A stretch of 64,000 bases of DNA from Pseudomonas karstica (GTDB lineage: Bacteria; Pseudomonadota; Gammaproteobacteria; Pseudomonadales; Pseudomonadaceae): assembly GCF_009707515.1 (NCBI RefSeq), contig NZ_WLYI01000017.1:1-64000 (forward strand), in the 5' to 3' direction. A program made the position numbers and the translations under genes. The notes beneath the pieces were generated by a model, which searched no databases, was not told the origin of the DNA, and saw only the letters and a list, made by a program, of their open reading frames with translations. Below, piece by piece: positions 8,697 to 19,573 of the stretch; position 1 is the first letter of the stretch, and each line of letters begins with the position of its first letter.

Positions 8697-10745
8697 TTAG
8701 CCCTGTGCTGTCACCAAGGCTTCGACAGGCTCAATAGTATCGTGCCGCACTACCGCACCAAACTGTTCCATCATCTGCTGGATAAGTGGATCACCATGGA
8801 TCGACTCTTCGGCCTCGCGCTGACGGTTGACCCGACGACGGGACGCGGCCTGGGCCGGGGTTTCCTGTTCAGGCTTGATCAACTCGATGCTCACCGTCAG
8901 CGTGCGCCCGTGATACTGGTTCAGCGAGTCGTTGAGCCTGCGTTGCTGGGTCGCGTTGAACAGCGCGCTATGGGCCGGGTCCAGGTGCAGCAGCCAGTGA
9001 TCACCTTCAATGGCGATCAGGGTGCAGTTGGCGGCGATGCTGCCGGTCATGCCGGAAATCGGCAGCTTCGGGAACAACTCCAGCCATTGCAGGGCCAGGC
9101 CGGTGGCCGGCATCGCCGCCGGTTCCGGTTCGGGCTCCGGAGCGGGCTCGGCGGTATGTTCGCTCGCCAGGTCATCCAGGTAACTGTAGGCCGAATCCAT
9201 GTCCGGCTCGATGTAGTCTTCGTCCAGCGGCGGCTCGTCATCCAGGTCGATATCGGGGATGGCAGTGACCACCTCGGCGATGGTCGGCTCCGGCACGGGG
9301 CCCGACACCAACTCCGGCGCGTCCGGCACCACACTGTCCGGGGTCGGCGTGGGCATGGGTGTCAGTTCCGGCTGCTCGCCGATGGTTTCCAGAACAGGCT
9401 CGACGGCAGGCTGTTGCTCGACGACCGCTTCTACCGGGTCATTCCACGGCAGGTCGACCACTGCTTCCACCGGCTCTGGCTCTGGTTCCGGCGCGACAAT
9501 CGGCTCGGGGACAGCTACCGGCTCGGCAACAACGGGCGCCGGTACAACAGGCGCTGGCTCCGGCGAAACCACCGGCGCGCCAGCCACTGGTTTGGCGGAA
9601 TCAACTGTGGCCTGGCTGATCCCCACTGGCTTTAGCGGCTGTCTCGGTGCGCCTGCCGTATCGGCAGGCCGGAATGCCAGCATCCGTAACAGAACCATCT
9701 CAAACCCACCTCGTGGGTCCGGCGCCAAGGGCAAGTCACGACGACCAATCAGGCCCATCTGGTAATAGAACTGCACATCTTCGGCTGGCAGCGCCTGGGC
9801 CAGGGCCAACACACGGTCGCGGTCGCCATGACCGTTGTCGACCCCTTCAGGCAATGCCTGGGCAATGGCAACCCGGTGCAACACATTGAGGATTTCCGAG
9901 AGCACGCCGTTCCAGTCCGGACCTTGCTCGGACAGGTGGCGCACGGCTTCAAGCAATGCCTTGGCATCACCTTCAATCAATGCATGCAAGACATCGAATA
10001 CCTGACCATGGTCCAGGGTGCCAAGCATTGCCCGCACATCGGCGGCCATGACCTGGCCTTCACCAAAGGCGATAGCTTGGTCGGTGAGGCTCATGGCATC
10101 ACGCATCGAGCCATCGGCGGCGCGACCTAACAGCCACAGCGCGTCGTCTTCAAACGGCACATTCTCCACCCCGAGGACATGGGTCAAATGCTCGACCACC
10201 CGCTCCGGGGTCATGTTTTTCAGGGAGAACTGCAGGCACCGCGACAAAATCGTTGCTGGAAGTTTCTGCGGGTCAGTGGTTGCCAGGATGAACTTGACGT
10301 AGGGCGGCGGCTCTTCCAGGGTTTTCAACAGGGCGTTGAAGGAATGGCTGGAAAGCATGTGCACTTCGTCGATCAGGTAGACCTTGAAGCGGCCGCGGCT
10401 CGGGGCGTACTGCACGTTGTCCAGCAGCTCGCGGGTGTCTTCGACCTTGGTACGGCTCGCGGCGTCGATTTCGATCAGGTCGACGAACCGCCCTTCGTCG
10501 ATTTCCCGACACACGGAGCAGGTGCCGCACGGCGTCGAGGTGATGCCTGTTTCACAGTTCAGGCACTTGGCGATGATCCGCGCAATGGTGGTCTTGCCGA
10601 CACCCCGGGTACCGGTGAACAGGTAGGCGTGGTGCAGCCGCTGGCTGTCCAAGGCATTGATCAGAGCCTTGAGCACATGGGTCTGGCCGACCATTTCGCG
10701 GAACGAGCGCGGGCGCCATTTACGTGCAAGAACCTGATAACTCAT
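8697..10745 (-). CDS. dnaX: DNA polymerase III subunit gamma/tau
   Basis: The 682-residue clamp-loader ATPase has Walker A GTRGVGKT (residues 45-52), a zinc module (C64, C73, C76, C79), a DEVH Walker B, the sensor SRC motif and the AAA lid. A long proline/glutamate-rich linker follows (roughly residues 365-550, with repeated PEP and EPEPEP units), then the tau C-terminal domain that contacts the polymerase. The start is the ATG of [10 protein letters not shown]; five upstream in-frame residues were dropped. I see no A-rich slippery heptamer of the E. coli type, so production of a short gamma form by frameshifting is not supported here. Confidence 0.97.
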   Translation of the reverse strand: MSYQVLARKWRPRSFREMVGQTHVLKALINALDSQRLHHAYLFTGTRGVGKTTIARIIAKCLNCETGITSTPCGTCSVCREIDEGRFVDLIEIDAASRTKVEDTRELLDNVQYAPSRGRFKVYLIDEVHMLSSHSFNALLKTLEEPPPYVKFILATTDPQKLPATILSRCLQFSLKNMTPERVVEHLTHVLGVENVPFEDDALWLLGRAADGSMRDAMSLTDQAIAFGEGQVMAADVRAMLGTLDHGQVFDVLHALIEGDAKALLEAVRHLSEQGPDWNGVLSEILNVLHRVAIAQALPEGVDNGHGDRDRVLALAQALPAEDVQFYYQMGLIGRRDLPLAPDPRGGFEMVLLRMLAFRPADTAGAPRQPLKPVGISQATVDSAKPVAGAPVVSPEPAPVVPAPVVAEPVAVPEPIVAPEPEPEPVEAVVDLPWNDPVEAVVEQQPAVEPVLETIGEQPELTPMPTPTPDSVVPDAPELVSGPVPEPTIAEVVTAIPDIDLDDEPPLDEDYIEPDMDSAYSYLDDLASEHTAEPAPEPEPEPAAMPATGLALQWLELFPKLPISGMTGSIAANCTLIAIEGDHWLLHLDPAHSALFNATQQRRLNDSLNQYHGRTLTVSIELIKPEQETPAQAASRRRVNRQREAEESIHGDPLIQQMMEQFGAVVRHDTIEPVEALVTAQG

Positions 10746-10910
10746 CGAAAACCGTCGCAACTGGGAAGCAGAAGCGGGTAATGCTAGCGGAGCAGGGGGG
10801 AAATTGCATCTGGCACGCTCACCTAAACGCTTATGCCGATGAGAATCCCCGCAAAAAATCGACGACTTCGTCCAGGCATAAACCGCTGGGCACCCGCCAA
10901 CCCGATTGCC

Positions 10911-12602
10911 TCACCCTCCCGTCAACCACTGTACCGGCGGTGCAAAGCCATCGACCCATGCAGGCACCTCGCCGGCCGGCATGGGGCGGGCAATAAAATA
11001 CCCCTGCGCCACTTCGCAGCCCATGCGCATCAGCAACTGGCCATGCTCCAGGGTTTCCAGGCCCTCGGCGATCACTTCACGACCAAATGCCCGGGCCAGG
11101 CCGATGACCGCACTGGTCAGCGCCAGGTCATCCTTGTCGTGGAGGATGTCGCGTACAAAAGACCTGTCGATCTTGATGGTCTGAGTGGGCAAGCGCTTGA
11201 GATAGCTCAGGGACGAATAGCCGGTGCCGAAATCATCCAGGGAAAACTGCACGCCCAAGGCCTGGCAGGCTTCAAGGTGCTGGGTGACTCGCTGGATATG
11301 GTTGATGGCCACCGACTCGGCAATTTCCAGGTCGAGCATGTGCGGTTCGACATCAGGGTGCAATGCCAGTAACTGCTGCAGACACTCGACGAAATCCGCC
11401 CGCTGGAAATGCCGCGCCGCGATGTTCACGCTGACCGCCCAGTAGTGCCCTGCCTCTTGCCATTGGCGCATCTGGCTCAGGGCCTGGCCCATCACCCATT
11501 CGCCAATATCGACGATCAGGTCAGTCTGTTCGATCAGCGGCAGGAAATCCCCCGGCGCCACCAGCCCACGCTCGGGGTGCTGCCAGCGCAACAGCGCCTC
11601 GAACCCCACCACCGTACCGCAACGCAAATTGACCTTGGGGTGGTAATGCAGGCATAACTCGCCCGCCGCCAAGGCCTGGCGAATCTGTTCCACGGTCTGG
11701 CGGGTGGCCTTGACCTCTTGTTCCAGGGAGACATCGAACAGTTGGAAGCGATTGCGCCCGTTCTGCTTGGCCACATACATGGCTTGGTCGGCGTGGCGCA
11801 GCAGTGTGTCAGCGTCTTCGTCATCGAGGGGAAACAAGGTGACGCCAATACTGGCAAACACATTGATTTGCGCGCCCAGGATCAAGTACGGCTCGGAGAT
11901 AGCCTTGAGGATACGCACCAACGCGCCGTTGAGTTCGTCGATATCGCGCACATAACGCAGGATCAGCACAAACTCGTCACCGGCAAGCCTGGCAACCACA
12001 TCTTCGCCACGAATGATCTCCCGCAGCCGGCCGGCCACCTCCACCAGCAACAGATCGCCACACGCATGACCGTAGCCATCGTTGACCGCCTTGAAGCCGT
12101 CGAGGTCGAGCATGCATAGCGCCAACGGGCTGTCTTCGCTGCGGGAAAACTCCAGGGACTGGTTGAGCAACTCGGATAAATAGGCACGGTTGGGCAAGCC
12201 CGTCAGCACGTCATGGCCGACCCGCCACTGCAAGGTGTGCAACAGTTGGCGCTTTTCACTGACATCAAAGCGAATCGACACATATTTCTGCACCTGCCCG
12301 GTCTGCTCGTCGAGCAACGGCACCATGGTGCTGTCGACCCAATGCAGCGTCCCGTCCTTGGCGCGGTTACAGATTTCGCCGCGCCAGACCCGGCCCTGGC
12401 CGATGGTGCTCCACATCCCCTGGAAAAACGCCTCGGGGTGCAGCCCGGAACTGAGGATCCGATGGTTCTGCCCCAGCAACTCTTCGCGGCTATAGCCAGA
12501 TATGCCGCAAAACTGATCATTGACGTAGGTAATGCAGCCTGCGAGATCAGTCTCGGAAAAAATGGCGGCTGCATCCACGGCCCTGCGGTATTTCTCGTCC
12601 AT
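10911..12602 (-). CDS. PAS-GGDEF-EAL cyclic-di-GMP enzyme
   Basis: The 563-residue protein has one PAS domain (about residues 5-118), a GGDEF domain and an EAL domain. No signal peptide or membrane helix is seen, so it is cytosolic. The cyclase motif is AGDEF (207-211), and an allosteric RxxD site (RGED, 198-201) lies exactly five residues before it. The phosphodiesterase side keeps EAL (335-337) and DDFGTG (456-461), consistent with activity. AGDEF variants can still be active, so the net direction of c-di-GMP turnover cannot be assigned. The PAS domain resembles oxygen- or redox-sensing S-box types, but the ligand is unknown. Confidence 0.92.
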   Translation of the reverse strand: MDEKYRRAVDAAAIFSETDLAGCITYVNDQFCGISGYSREELLGQNHRILSSGLHPEAFFQGMWSTIGQGRVWRGEICNRAKDGTLHWVDSTMVPLLDEQTGQVQKYVSIRFDVSEKRQLLHTLQWRVGHDVLTGLPNRAYLSELLNQSLEFSRSEDSPLALCMLDLDGFKAVNDGYGHACGDLLLVEVAGRLREIIRGEDVVARLAGDEFVLILRYVRDIDELNGALVRILKAISEPYLILGAQINVFASIGVTLFPLDDEDADTLLRHADQAMYVAKQNGRNRFQLFDVSLEQEVKATRQTVEQIRQALAAGELCLHYHPKVNLRCGTVVGFEALLRWQHPERGLVAPGDFLPLIEQTDLIVDIGEWVMGQALSQMRQWQEAGHYWAVSVNIAARHFQRADFVECLQQLLALHPDVEPHMLDLEIAESVAINHIQRVTQHLEACQALGVQFSLDDFGTGYSSLSYLKRLPTQTIKIDRSFVRDILHDKDDLALTSAVIGLARAFGREVIAEGLETLEHGQLLMRMGCEVAQGYFIARPMPAGEVPAWVDGFAPPVQWLTGG

Positions 12603-12620
12603 GAATCAGGCTCACATTGG

Positions 12621-12881
12621 CTAGCGGTTGAACCGCTCGACCAGAATGTCAGCCGCGGGAATAAGCCGTTGTTGCTCTCCAAAAGCTTGTTCAACAGCGG
12701 TGACCAGCAAGTTGAGACGCACGTTAAAACTCCATGAACAGCATTCGATCGCTAACCACCTGCCGAGCAGGCCGGTTAGGCGGATATGTATTTCTAGTCT
12801 GGCTACACCGTCAGTAGGCTGCTTGGGCACAACCGAGAGAGATGCCCCAGTACTGACGAGCGACCTTTGAGCCCCTGCCAA
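12621..12881 (-). CDS. Possible small hypothetical protein upstream of the GGDEF-EAL gene
   Basis: This open frame could encode 86 residues and ends 18 bases before the PAS-GGDEF-EAL start, so a two-gene unit is conceivable. The C-terminal part (RLEIHIRLTGLLGRWLAIE and the segment around NLLVTAVEQAF) looks helical and protein-like, but I recognise no family. Base composition is lower in G+C than the neighbouring genes. There is no strong ribosome site. It may equally be a degraded remnant or noncoding. Confidence 0.25.
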   Translation of the reverse strand: MAGAQRSLVSTGASLSVVPKQPTDGVARLEIHIRLTGLLGRWLAIECCSWSFNVRLNLLVTAVEQAFGEQQRLIPAADILVERFNR

Positions 12882-13094
12882 GCGACCGTTTTTTGGGCTC
12901 TTTTATGAGAGCAGGGAGAAAGCAATGATTTCCGGTTTCATAACCCTGCCTTCTGAAACGAGACCACCAAATACTTATCTTAAATTCAAATTCTACGAAC
13001 TGCATCACATTTTGCAAGAAAAGGTGATGTCATAAGCGGTTGCCTAATCTTATTATTTGTCGTTAAGTTCTTGATTACAAATGGGAATTGATCG
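12882..13094. other. AT-rich intergenic region upstream of the XRE regulator
   Basis: The stretch is noticeably AT-richer than the rest of the window and has no supported gene; a 68-codon minus-strand frame has no recognisable content. It probably carries the promoter of the XRE gene and includes the inverted repeat at 13003-13029. The composition hints at horizontally acquired or regulatory DNA. Confidence 0.5.
13003..13029. repeat. Inverted repeat before the XRE regulator gene
   Basis: CATCACATTTT (13003-13013) and AAAAGGTGATG (13019-13029) pair over 11 positions with one mismatch around a 5-base loop. It sits 65 bases before the regulator start. With no following T-run it looks more like an operator than a terminator, and autoregulation is a reasonable guess. 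Confidence 0.5.
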
Positions 13095-13409
13095 ATGCAA
13101 ATTTCAAGTTTGGGGCCAGCCATCAGGCGCTACCGCAAGGTAGCGGGGCTTACTCAGGCTGAACTAGGTGAAAAAACCGGTTTTGACCCTAAAACTATCA
13201 GCCGCTTCGAAACCGGCACCTATACACCCAGCGTGGAGGCCCTGCTCTTGTTTGCAGAGGCGCTGGAAGTGAAGCTGACAGTCTTTTTCGCAGACTTGGT
13301 CGACGAGGATGAACAGCGCGCTTATCTGTTCGGTGTCATCCACAAAGCCCCCCCGAAGGATCTGGGAAAGCTGATCGCGGCGGTAGACCAGGCCTTGTCC
13401 AAGCCTTAG
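13095..13409 (+). CDS. Small XRE-family helix-turn-helix regulator
   Basis: The 104-residue protein has a Cro/CI-type helix-turn-helix at residues about 8-62 (LTQAELGEKTGFDPKTISRFE). The recognition-helix region and the following FAEALEV segment are intact. The remaining roughly 40 residues have no recognised ligand or protease domain. It is a single gene in an AT-rich gap, with no toxin or methylase partner beside it, so a toxin-antitoxin or phage role is not supported. Target and signal are unknown. The ATG start is preceded by a weak GGGAA ribosome site. Confidence 0.8.
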   Translation: MQISSLGPAIRRYRKVAGLTQAELGEKTGFDPKTISRFETGTYTPSVEALLLFAEALEVKLTVFFADLVDEDEQRAYLFGVIHKAPPKDLGKLIAAVDQALSKP

Positions 13410-13492
13410 AGCCCCCCGTAATAAAAAGAGCAGGCAGTACCCTGGACTTCATCGAGCTGAGCAGTGTCATTGCTGCCAGTTCCATGGAACCA

Positions 13493-14431
13493 TCACCCAC
13501 CGGCGTCATCTTTACCCCCCGCGATACCGGCGGCCACCGCTTCCTTTGACGGCGGGCGATGCCAGCGCCCTTCCAGGCTGATTGCGCCAACGCTGGTCAA
13601 CACGATCAGGCCGCCCGCCACTACCTGCATTGAGACCCGCTCCCCCAATATCGTCGCCGCCAACACCATCGCCACGGGCGGCACCAGGTACAAACCCACC
13701 GAAGCACGGCTGACCTCGACATGCCTCAACACATAGGCCCAGGCCAGATACGCCAGGGCGCTGGGGAAGACCCCCAGCACCAGCACTGCCAGGTTGGCCG
13801 GCAACGGCGCCTGCATCACCACGGCCGGCAGGCCTGGCAAGTAGACGCAGAGCAACAGCGTCCCCGACCAAACCGTGTAGCACACCGTGGTCAAGGGACT
13901 GTAGCGGTGCGAATAATGTTTCTGAATGGCGAAATACACACTCCACGAGATCGCCGCCAACAGAATCATCAGGCCACGCGGATCAACCTCACCCAGGCCA
14001 TGCTCACCCCACATCACCACCAGCACGCCCACCAGCCCCAGTAGCACGCACCCCCAACGCCAGCCACTCACCCGTTCCTTCAAACAGAAAAACGCCACCA
14101 GCACACTGAACAATGGCACCGATTGCGCCAACACACTGGACGCCGCTGCCGTCACCCACTGCTGACCAAGGTTGAGGCACAAGTGGTGCAGGAATATCCC
14201 GAAAAATCCCAGCACCAGCAACCACGGCAGGTCTCGCAGCCGTGGCCGTTCGACCCGCACCACCAACGCCACGCCCGCCATGAACAATGAAGCAATCAGA
14301 AACCGCGCCAGGGCCAGTTGGCCGGGACTGTAACCGTGCAGCGCCTGGTGAATACCGATGGGCGAATACGCCCAACAGAGGATCACACAGGCAGTGACTA
14401 GCGTAAGCTTTACAGGTGACGGGGCATTCAT
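13493..14431 (-). CDS. EamA/DMT family transporter
   Basis: This 312-residue inner-membrane protein has ten predicted helices arranged as two EamA repeats; the conserved CWAYSPIGIHQAL stretch is in helix 1 and the GERVSMQ stretch is before helix 10. Members export metabolites such as amino acids or take part in efflux of toxic compounds; the substrate cannot be read. The start at MNAPSPVK is preferred over an upstream frame beginning 63 bases earlier, which would put a charged, non-family extension before helix 1. It is divergent from a LysR gene with 102 bases between starts, the usual layout for a regulator and its target. Confidence 0.9.
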   Translation of the reverse strand: MNAPSPVKLTLVTACVILCWAYSPIGIHQALHGYSPGQLALARFLIASLFMAGVALVVRVERPRLRDLPWLLVLGFFGIFLHHLCLNLGQQWVTAAASSVLAQSVPLFSVLVAFFCLKERVSGWRWGCVLLGLVGVLVVMWGEHGLGEVDPRGLMILLAAISWSVYFAIQKHYSHRYSPLTTVCYTVWSGTLLLCVYLPGLPAVVMQAPLPANLAVLVLGVFPSALAYLAWAYVLRHVEVSRASVGLYLVPPVAMVLAATILGERVSMQVVAGGLIVLTSVGAISLEGRWHRPPSKEAVAAGIAGGKDDAGG

Positions 14432-14533
14432 CGACGGCGTCCGGAAACTGAGAGGGAATGCCGCCAGTCTTGCCCTGGGTAAGATCCAGGACAATTAAGC
14501 GTTTCTGACTTCTGTAATCACTGGAACTGAGCG

Positions 14534-15397
14534 ATGGAACTGGCCCAACTGAAAATGGTGAAAGCCGTGGCACAAACCGGCAGCGTGGCCCAGGCGGCGT
14601 TGCAATTGCACTGCGTGCCGTCAAACATCACCACGCGCATCAAGCAACTGGAAAGCGAACTGGGCACACCGCTGTTCATTCGCGCCGGGCGCGGCTTGAC
14701 GATCAGTGCCGCCGGCGAAGTGTTTCTCGACTACTGCGAGCGCATCCTCGCTTTAGTCGAGGAGTCCAAGCGTGCCGTCAGCCACAACGCCATTCCTCGC
14801 GGAAAATTGCGCATCGGCGCGGTGGAGTCCAGTGCCAGTGGACGGCTGCCGCCCCTGCTTGCCGAGTACCATCGACGCTATCCGCAAGTGGAGTTGGAGT
14901 TGGTAACCGGCGCCTGGGCGCACTTACTCGATGACCTGCAACACCATCACCTGGATGCGGCGCTAGTGGCTGCGGGAGACAAACGTCCCAAACTCCAACA
15001 CAGCGTGGTCTACAGCGAACGCCTGGTGCTGATCACCAGCGCCGCAAGCGCCCCTATTGCAGACGCCAGGGACCTGGCAGAGCGTACCCTGCTGGTCTGG
15101 CCGCCAGGCTGCCCTTACCGCGCCGCCCTGGAAAACTGGCTCAAGCCCCACGATATCAAACCGGCCATTGCCAGCTACGCCAGTTGGGGCACGATCATTG
15201 GCTGCGTCAGCGCGGGTATTGGAGTGGCGTTGGCGCCGGAAGGTATCCTGGCCCGCTACGAGCAAAGCAACCAACTGACGTCCTACCGTTTCGATGAACT
15301 GGCGGCAGTGGACAACCTGCTGTTCTGGCACAAGGACACCCAACGTCACCTGGCTCGGGATGCGTTTACCGAACTGTTGCGGGAAACATTCGGCTAG
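14534..15397 (+). CDS. LysR-family transcriptional regulator
   Basis: The 287-residue protein has an N-terminal winged helix-turn-helix (residues about 1-60, SVAQAALQLHCVPSNITTRIKQLE) and a LysR substrate-binding domain from about residue 88. It likely controls the divergent EamA exporter in response to a small molecule bound in the C-terminal domain. The inducer is unknown. The start at 14534 gives the expected MELAQLKMVKAVA beginning. Confidence 0.93.
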   Translation: MELAQLKMVKAVAQTGSVAQAALQLHCVPSNITTRIKQLESELGTPLFIRAGRGLTISAAGEVFLDYCERILALVEESKRAVSHNAIPRGKLRIGAVESSASGRLPPLLAEYHRRYPQVELELVTGAWAHLLDDLQHHHLDAALVAAGDKRPKLQHSVVYSERLVLITSAASAPIADARDLAERTLLVWPPGCPYRAALENWLKPHDIKPAIASYASWGTIIGCVSAGIGVALAPEGILARYEQSNQLTSYRFDELAAVDNLLFWHKDTQRHLARDAFTELLRETFG

Positions 15398-15661
15398 CGC
15401 CCACACGGGTTATGGAACGTCCACCAAGCCAGCTCTTGGACGCGCTCAGGCGAACATGTTGCCGCGCCCGAGGCAAATGAGCAGGCAACAGAAGGCACCC
15501 CGGGAGTGCTCGGAGGGTAAAACAGATAAGGGTATCTAACAGAAAAGGAGTGAGCAGCTACATGATCGCGCGCAGGCCACTTGGGTCACCTACGGTGCTG
15601 TACGACGTAGAGAGTTTTTACAGGAATGACTCGTTGCAGATCAACAAGCCAGCGTTATGGA
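15398..15661. other. Intergenic region between the LysR gene and 4.5S RNA
   Basis: No protein-coding signal, tRNA or strong hairpin is seen in this stretch. It holds the 3' end of the LysR transcript and whatever terminates the oppositely directed 4.5S RNA. Small open frames here have no family features. Confidence 0.5.
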
Positions 15662-15771
15662 GGCAACCCCACCAGCCACACCCCGGCACACAATGTCACC
15701 GCTGCGGCTGCTCCCTTCCAGGCCTGACCGGGTTCACGGCTGATCGTTGCGGGGGGACCGATGGGGTCACC
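15662..15771 (-). ncRNA. ffs: 4.5S RNA, RNA component of the signal recognition particle
   Basis: Read on the minus strand, the RNA carries the conserved SRP domain IV core: GGTCAGGCC, a GGAA tetraloop region (TGGAAGGGAGCAGCC) and GCAGCGGTGAC, preceded by CCCGCAACGATC. The ends pair: 5' GGTGACCCCA with 3' TGGGGTTGCC. This gives a rod-like molecule of about 110 nt, close to the E. coli 114 nt. With Ffh it targets membrane proteins to the translocon. The 5' and 3' ends are set from the terminal stem and may be off by a base or two. Confidence 0.95.
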
Positions 15772-15803
15772 ATAACGACGCTCGCCTCTCGGCAAGCCGC
15801 GCC

Positions 15804-15831
15804 ATTGTACCGATCTCATCGGAAGTTACAA
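15804..15831 (-). promoter_or_regulatory. Promoter of the 4.5S RNA gene
   Basis: On the minus strand there is a TTGTAA -35 hexamer (15826-15831) and a TACAAT -10 hexamer (15804-15809) with a 16-base spacer. Transcription would start near 15797, leaving a leader of about 25 nt before the mature 5' end. That equals the RNase P-cleaved leader known for E. coli 4.5S RNA. Confidence 0.75.
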
Positions 15832-15971
15832 CCGTTGGTTCCGGATTAAAATATGAAGGGGCTCAAGCACTTGCCCACGGCCTTGCACCAGGCACGAAAC
15901 TGAGCGGCTCGAGGTAGCGATACATGGCGATCCCTGCCGGGGCTTGCCAATACCGGCAGAGATCGCTCAAT

Positions 15972-18371
<2,400 letters not shown>

Positions 18372-18416
18372 ATATGTTAGTGCGCTTATTCTATCGACAA
18401 CGCTGAGGCGCAATCC

Positions 18417-19271
18417 TCAGCGCTTCTGTGTCAAGGCACGACGCTCGAACTCGACGATGCGCTGACGGTAGTGCTCGATGGTCTGGGCGGTCAGGACGCT
18501 GCGTTGATCGTCCTTGAGTTCGCCATTGAGCTCCTGGGACAACTTGCGAGCTGCCGCCACCATGACATCAAACGCCTGTTTCGGGTGACGCGGGCCTGGC
18601 AGGCCGAGGAAGAAGCTGACAGCCGGTGTGCTGAAATGATCGATATCGTCCAGGTCAAAGATGCCCGGCTTGACCGCATTGGCCATAGAGAACAGAACTT
18701 CACCATTACCAGCCATGCTTTCGTGGCGGTGGAAAATATCCATCTCGCCAAAACGCAGGCCGCTTTCCAGGATATTTTGCAACAGGGCCGGGCCCTTGAA
18801 GCCAGCGGCATCGCGGCAGATCACGCTGATTACCAGGACTTCTTCGGCAGCAGGCTGATCCTTGACGGACTCACGCGAGGCGCTCTTGGCCGGGCTTTCG
18901 TCCGGGAAATCATCGTCACGGCTGCTGAAGCTCGGACCCTCCTCCAGGTCCAGGTTCAGGTCGCCCTGGGAAGGCTCGCTGGCAGCACGCTTGCCGCGTT
19001 TTGCGGACGGCTCACGGGCTTCACGCACCGGCGCACTCATCGACGGCAGGTCATGCTCGTCCAGTTGCGGTTCCTTATGGTTATCCAGCACACGGGGCGG
19101 CCCCAGCAACTCGGCGCTGCTGTCGTCGTCCGACATATTGGACAGGTTGCGATCCAGGCGAAATTTCAGCTTGCCCTTGCCACCGCGCATACGGCGCCAG
19201 CCATCAAAAAGAATACCGGCAATGACAATGATGCCGATGACGATCAGCCACTCGCGCAGACCGATTTCCAT
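18417..19271 (-). CDS. zipA: Cell division protein ZipA
   Basis: The 284-residue protein tethers FtsZ to the inner membrane. It has an N-terminal membrane anchor (residues about 6-25, [18 protein letters not shown]), a charged linker rich in S, E and R, and a C-terminal FtsZ-binding domain (from about residue 145). ligA lies downstream on the same strand and smc upstream, a conserved Pseudomonas order. Confidence 0.96.
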   Translation of the reverse strand: MEIGLREWLIVIGIIVIAGILFDGWRRMRGGKGKLKFRLDRNLSNMSDDDSSAELLGPPRVLDNHKEPQLDEHDLPSMSAPVREAREPSAKRGKRAASEPSQGDLNLDLEEGPSFSSRDDDFPDESPAKSASRESVKDQPAAEEVLVISVICRDAAGFKGPALLQNILESGLRFGEMDIFHRHESMAGNGEVLFSMANAVKPGIFDLDDIDHFSTPAVSFFLGLPGPRHPKQAFDVMVAAARKLSQELNGELKDDQRSVLTAQTIEHYRQRIVEFERRALTQKR

Positions 19272-19573
19272 GTAATCCCGTGCCTCTATAAAAAATGCTG
19301 AAAAATAAGGGGTTTAGCACCGTGCAAACCGCTTTAAAACGTGGCGCCAACTCTATGTTCTGAATGACGTTTTGCCCACGCACACGAAAAATTTACATTA
19401 AACTAGCACGACCAAAGATAACTTTACACAGTTGGCGCAAATTGTGTCGGTTTGCCATCCTTGCGCACCAGTAACATTTTCGTACATGGGCAACAACTGG
19501 GAGCTACAAGCTGCAAGCTATAAGCCTCAAGCTCAAGCCAATTCACTTGCAGCTTGGCGCTTACAACTTGCCG
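19272..19573. other. Intergenic region between zipA and smc
   Basis: About 300 bases without a gene. The left half is AT-rich and should hold the zipA promoter. It includes a 9-bp inverted repeat with arms 77 bases apart: GCGCCAACT at 19344-19352 and AGTTGGCGC at 19430-19438. The right third is filled by an imperfect inverted repeat at the smc end. Confidence 0.6.
19503..19572. repeat. AGCTTGCAGCTTG-type inverted repeat after smc
   Basis: CAAGCTGCAAG (19507-19517) and CTTGCAGCTTG (19546-19556) are an exact 11-bp inverted pair, embedded in further imperfect AGCTT units. It lies a few bases beyond the smc stop. Related sequences occur at 32404-32466 and 63362-63424, each also at gene ends, which suggests a dispersed terminator-like element. 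Confidence 0.75.

Noticed and set aside
8697..10745. Programmed frameshift in dnaX giving gamma
   Set aside because: No A-rich slippery heptamer followed by a hairpin was seen in the reading frame, and the tau frame is open throughout.
12811..13017. 68-codon minus-strand frame in the AT-rich gap
   Set aside because: No ribosome site, no recognisable sequence, and it overlaps the inverted repeat before the XRE gene.
13095..13409. Toxin-antitoxin or phage repressor module around the XRE gene
   Set aside because: No toxin, integrase or other phage gene lies beside it; only the single regulator is supported.
15550..15849. 99-codon plus-strand open frame
   Set aside because: It overlaps the 4.5S RNA and its promoter on the opposite strand and has no protein features.
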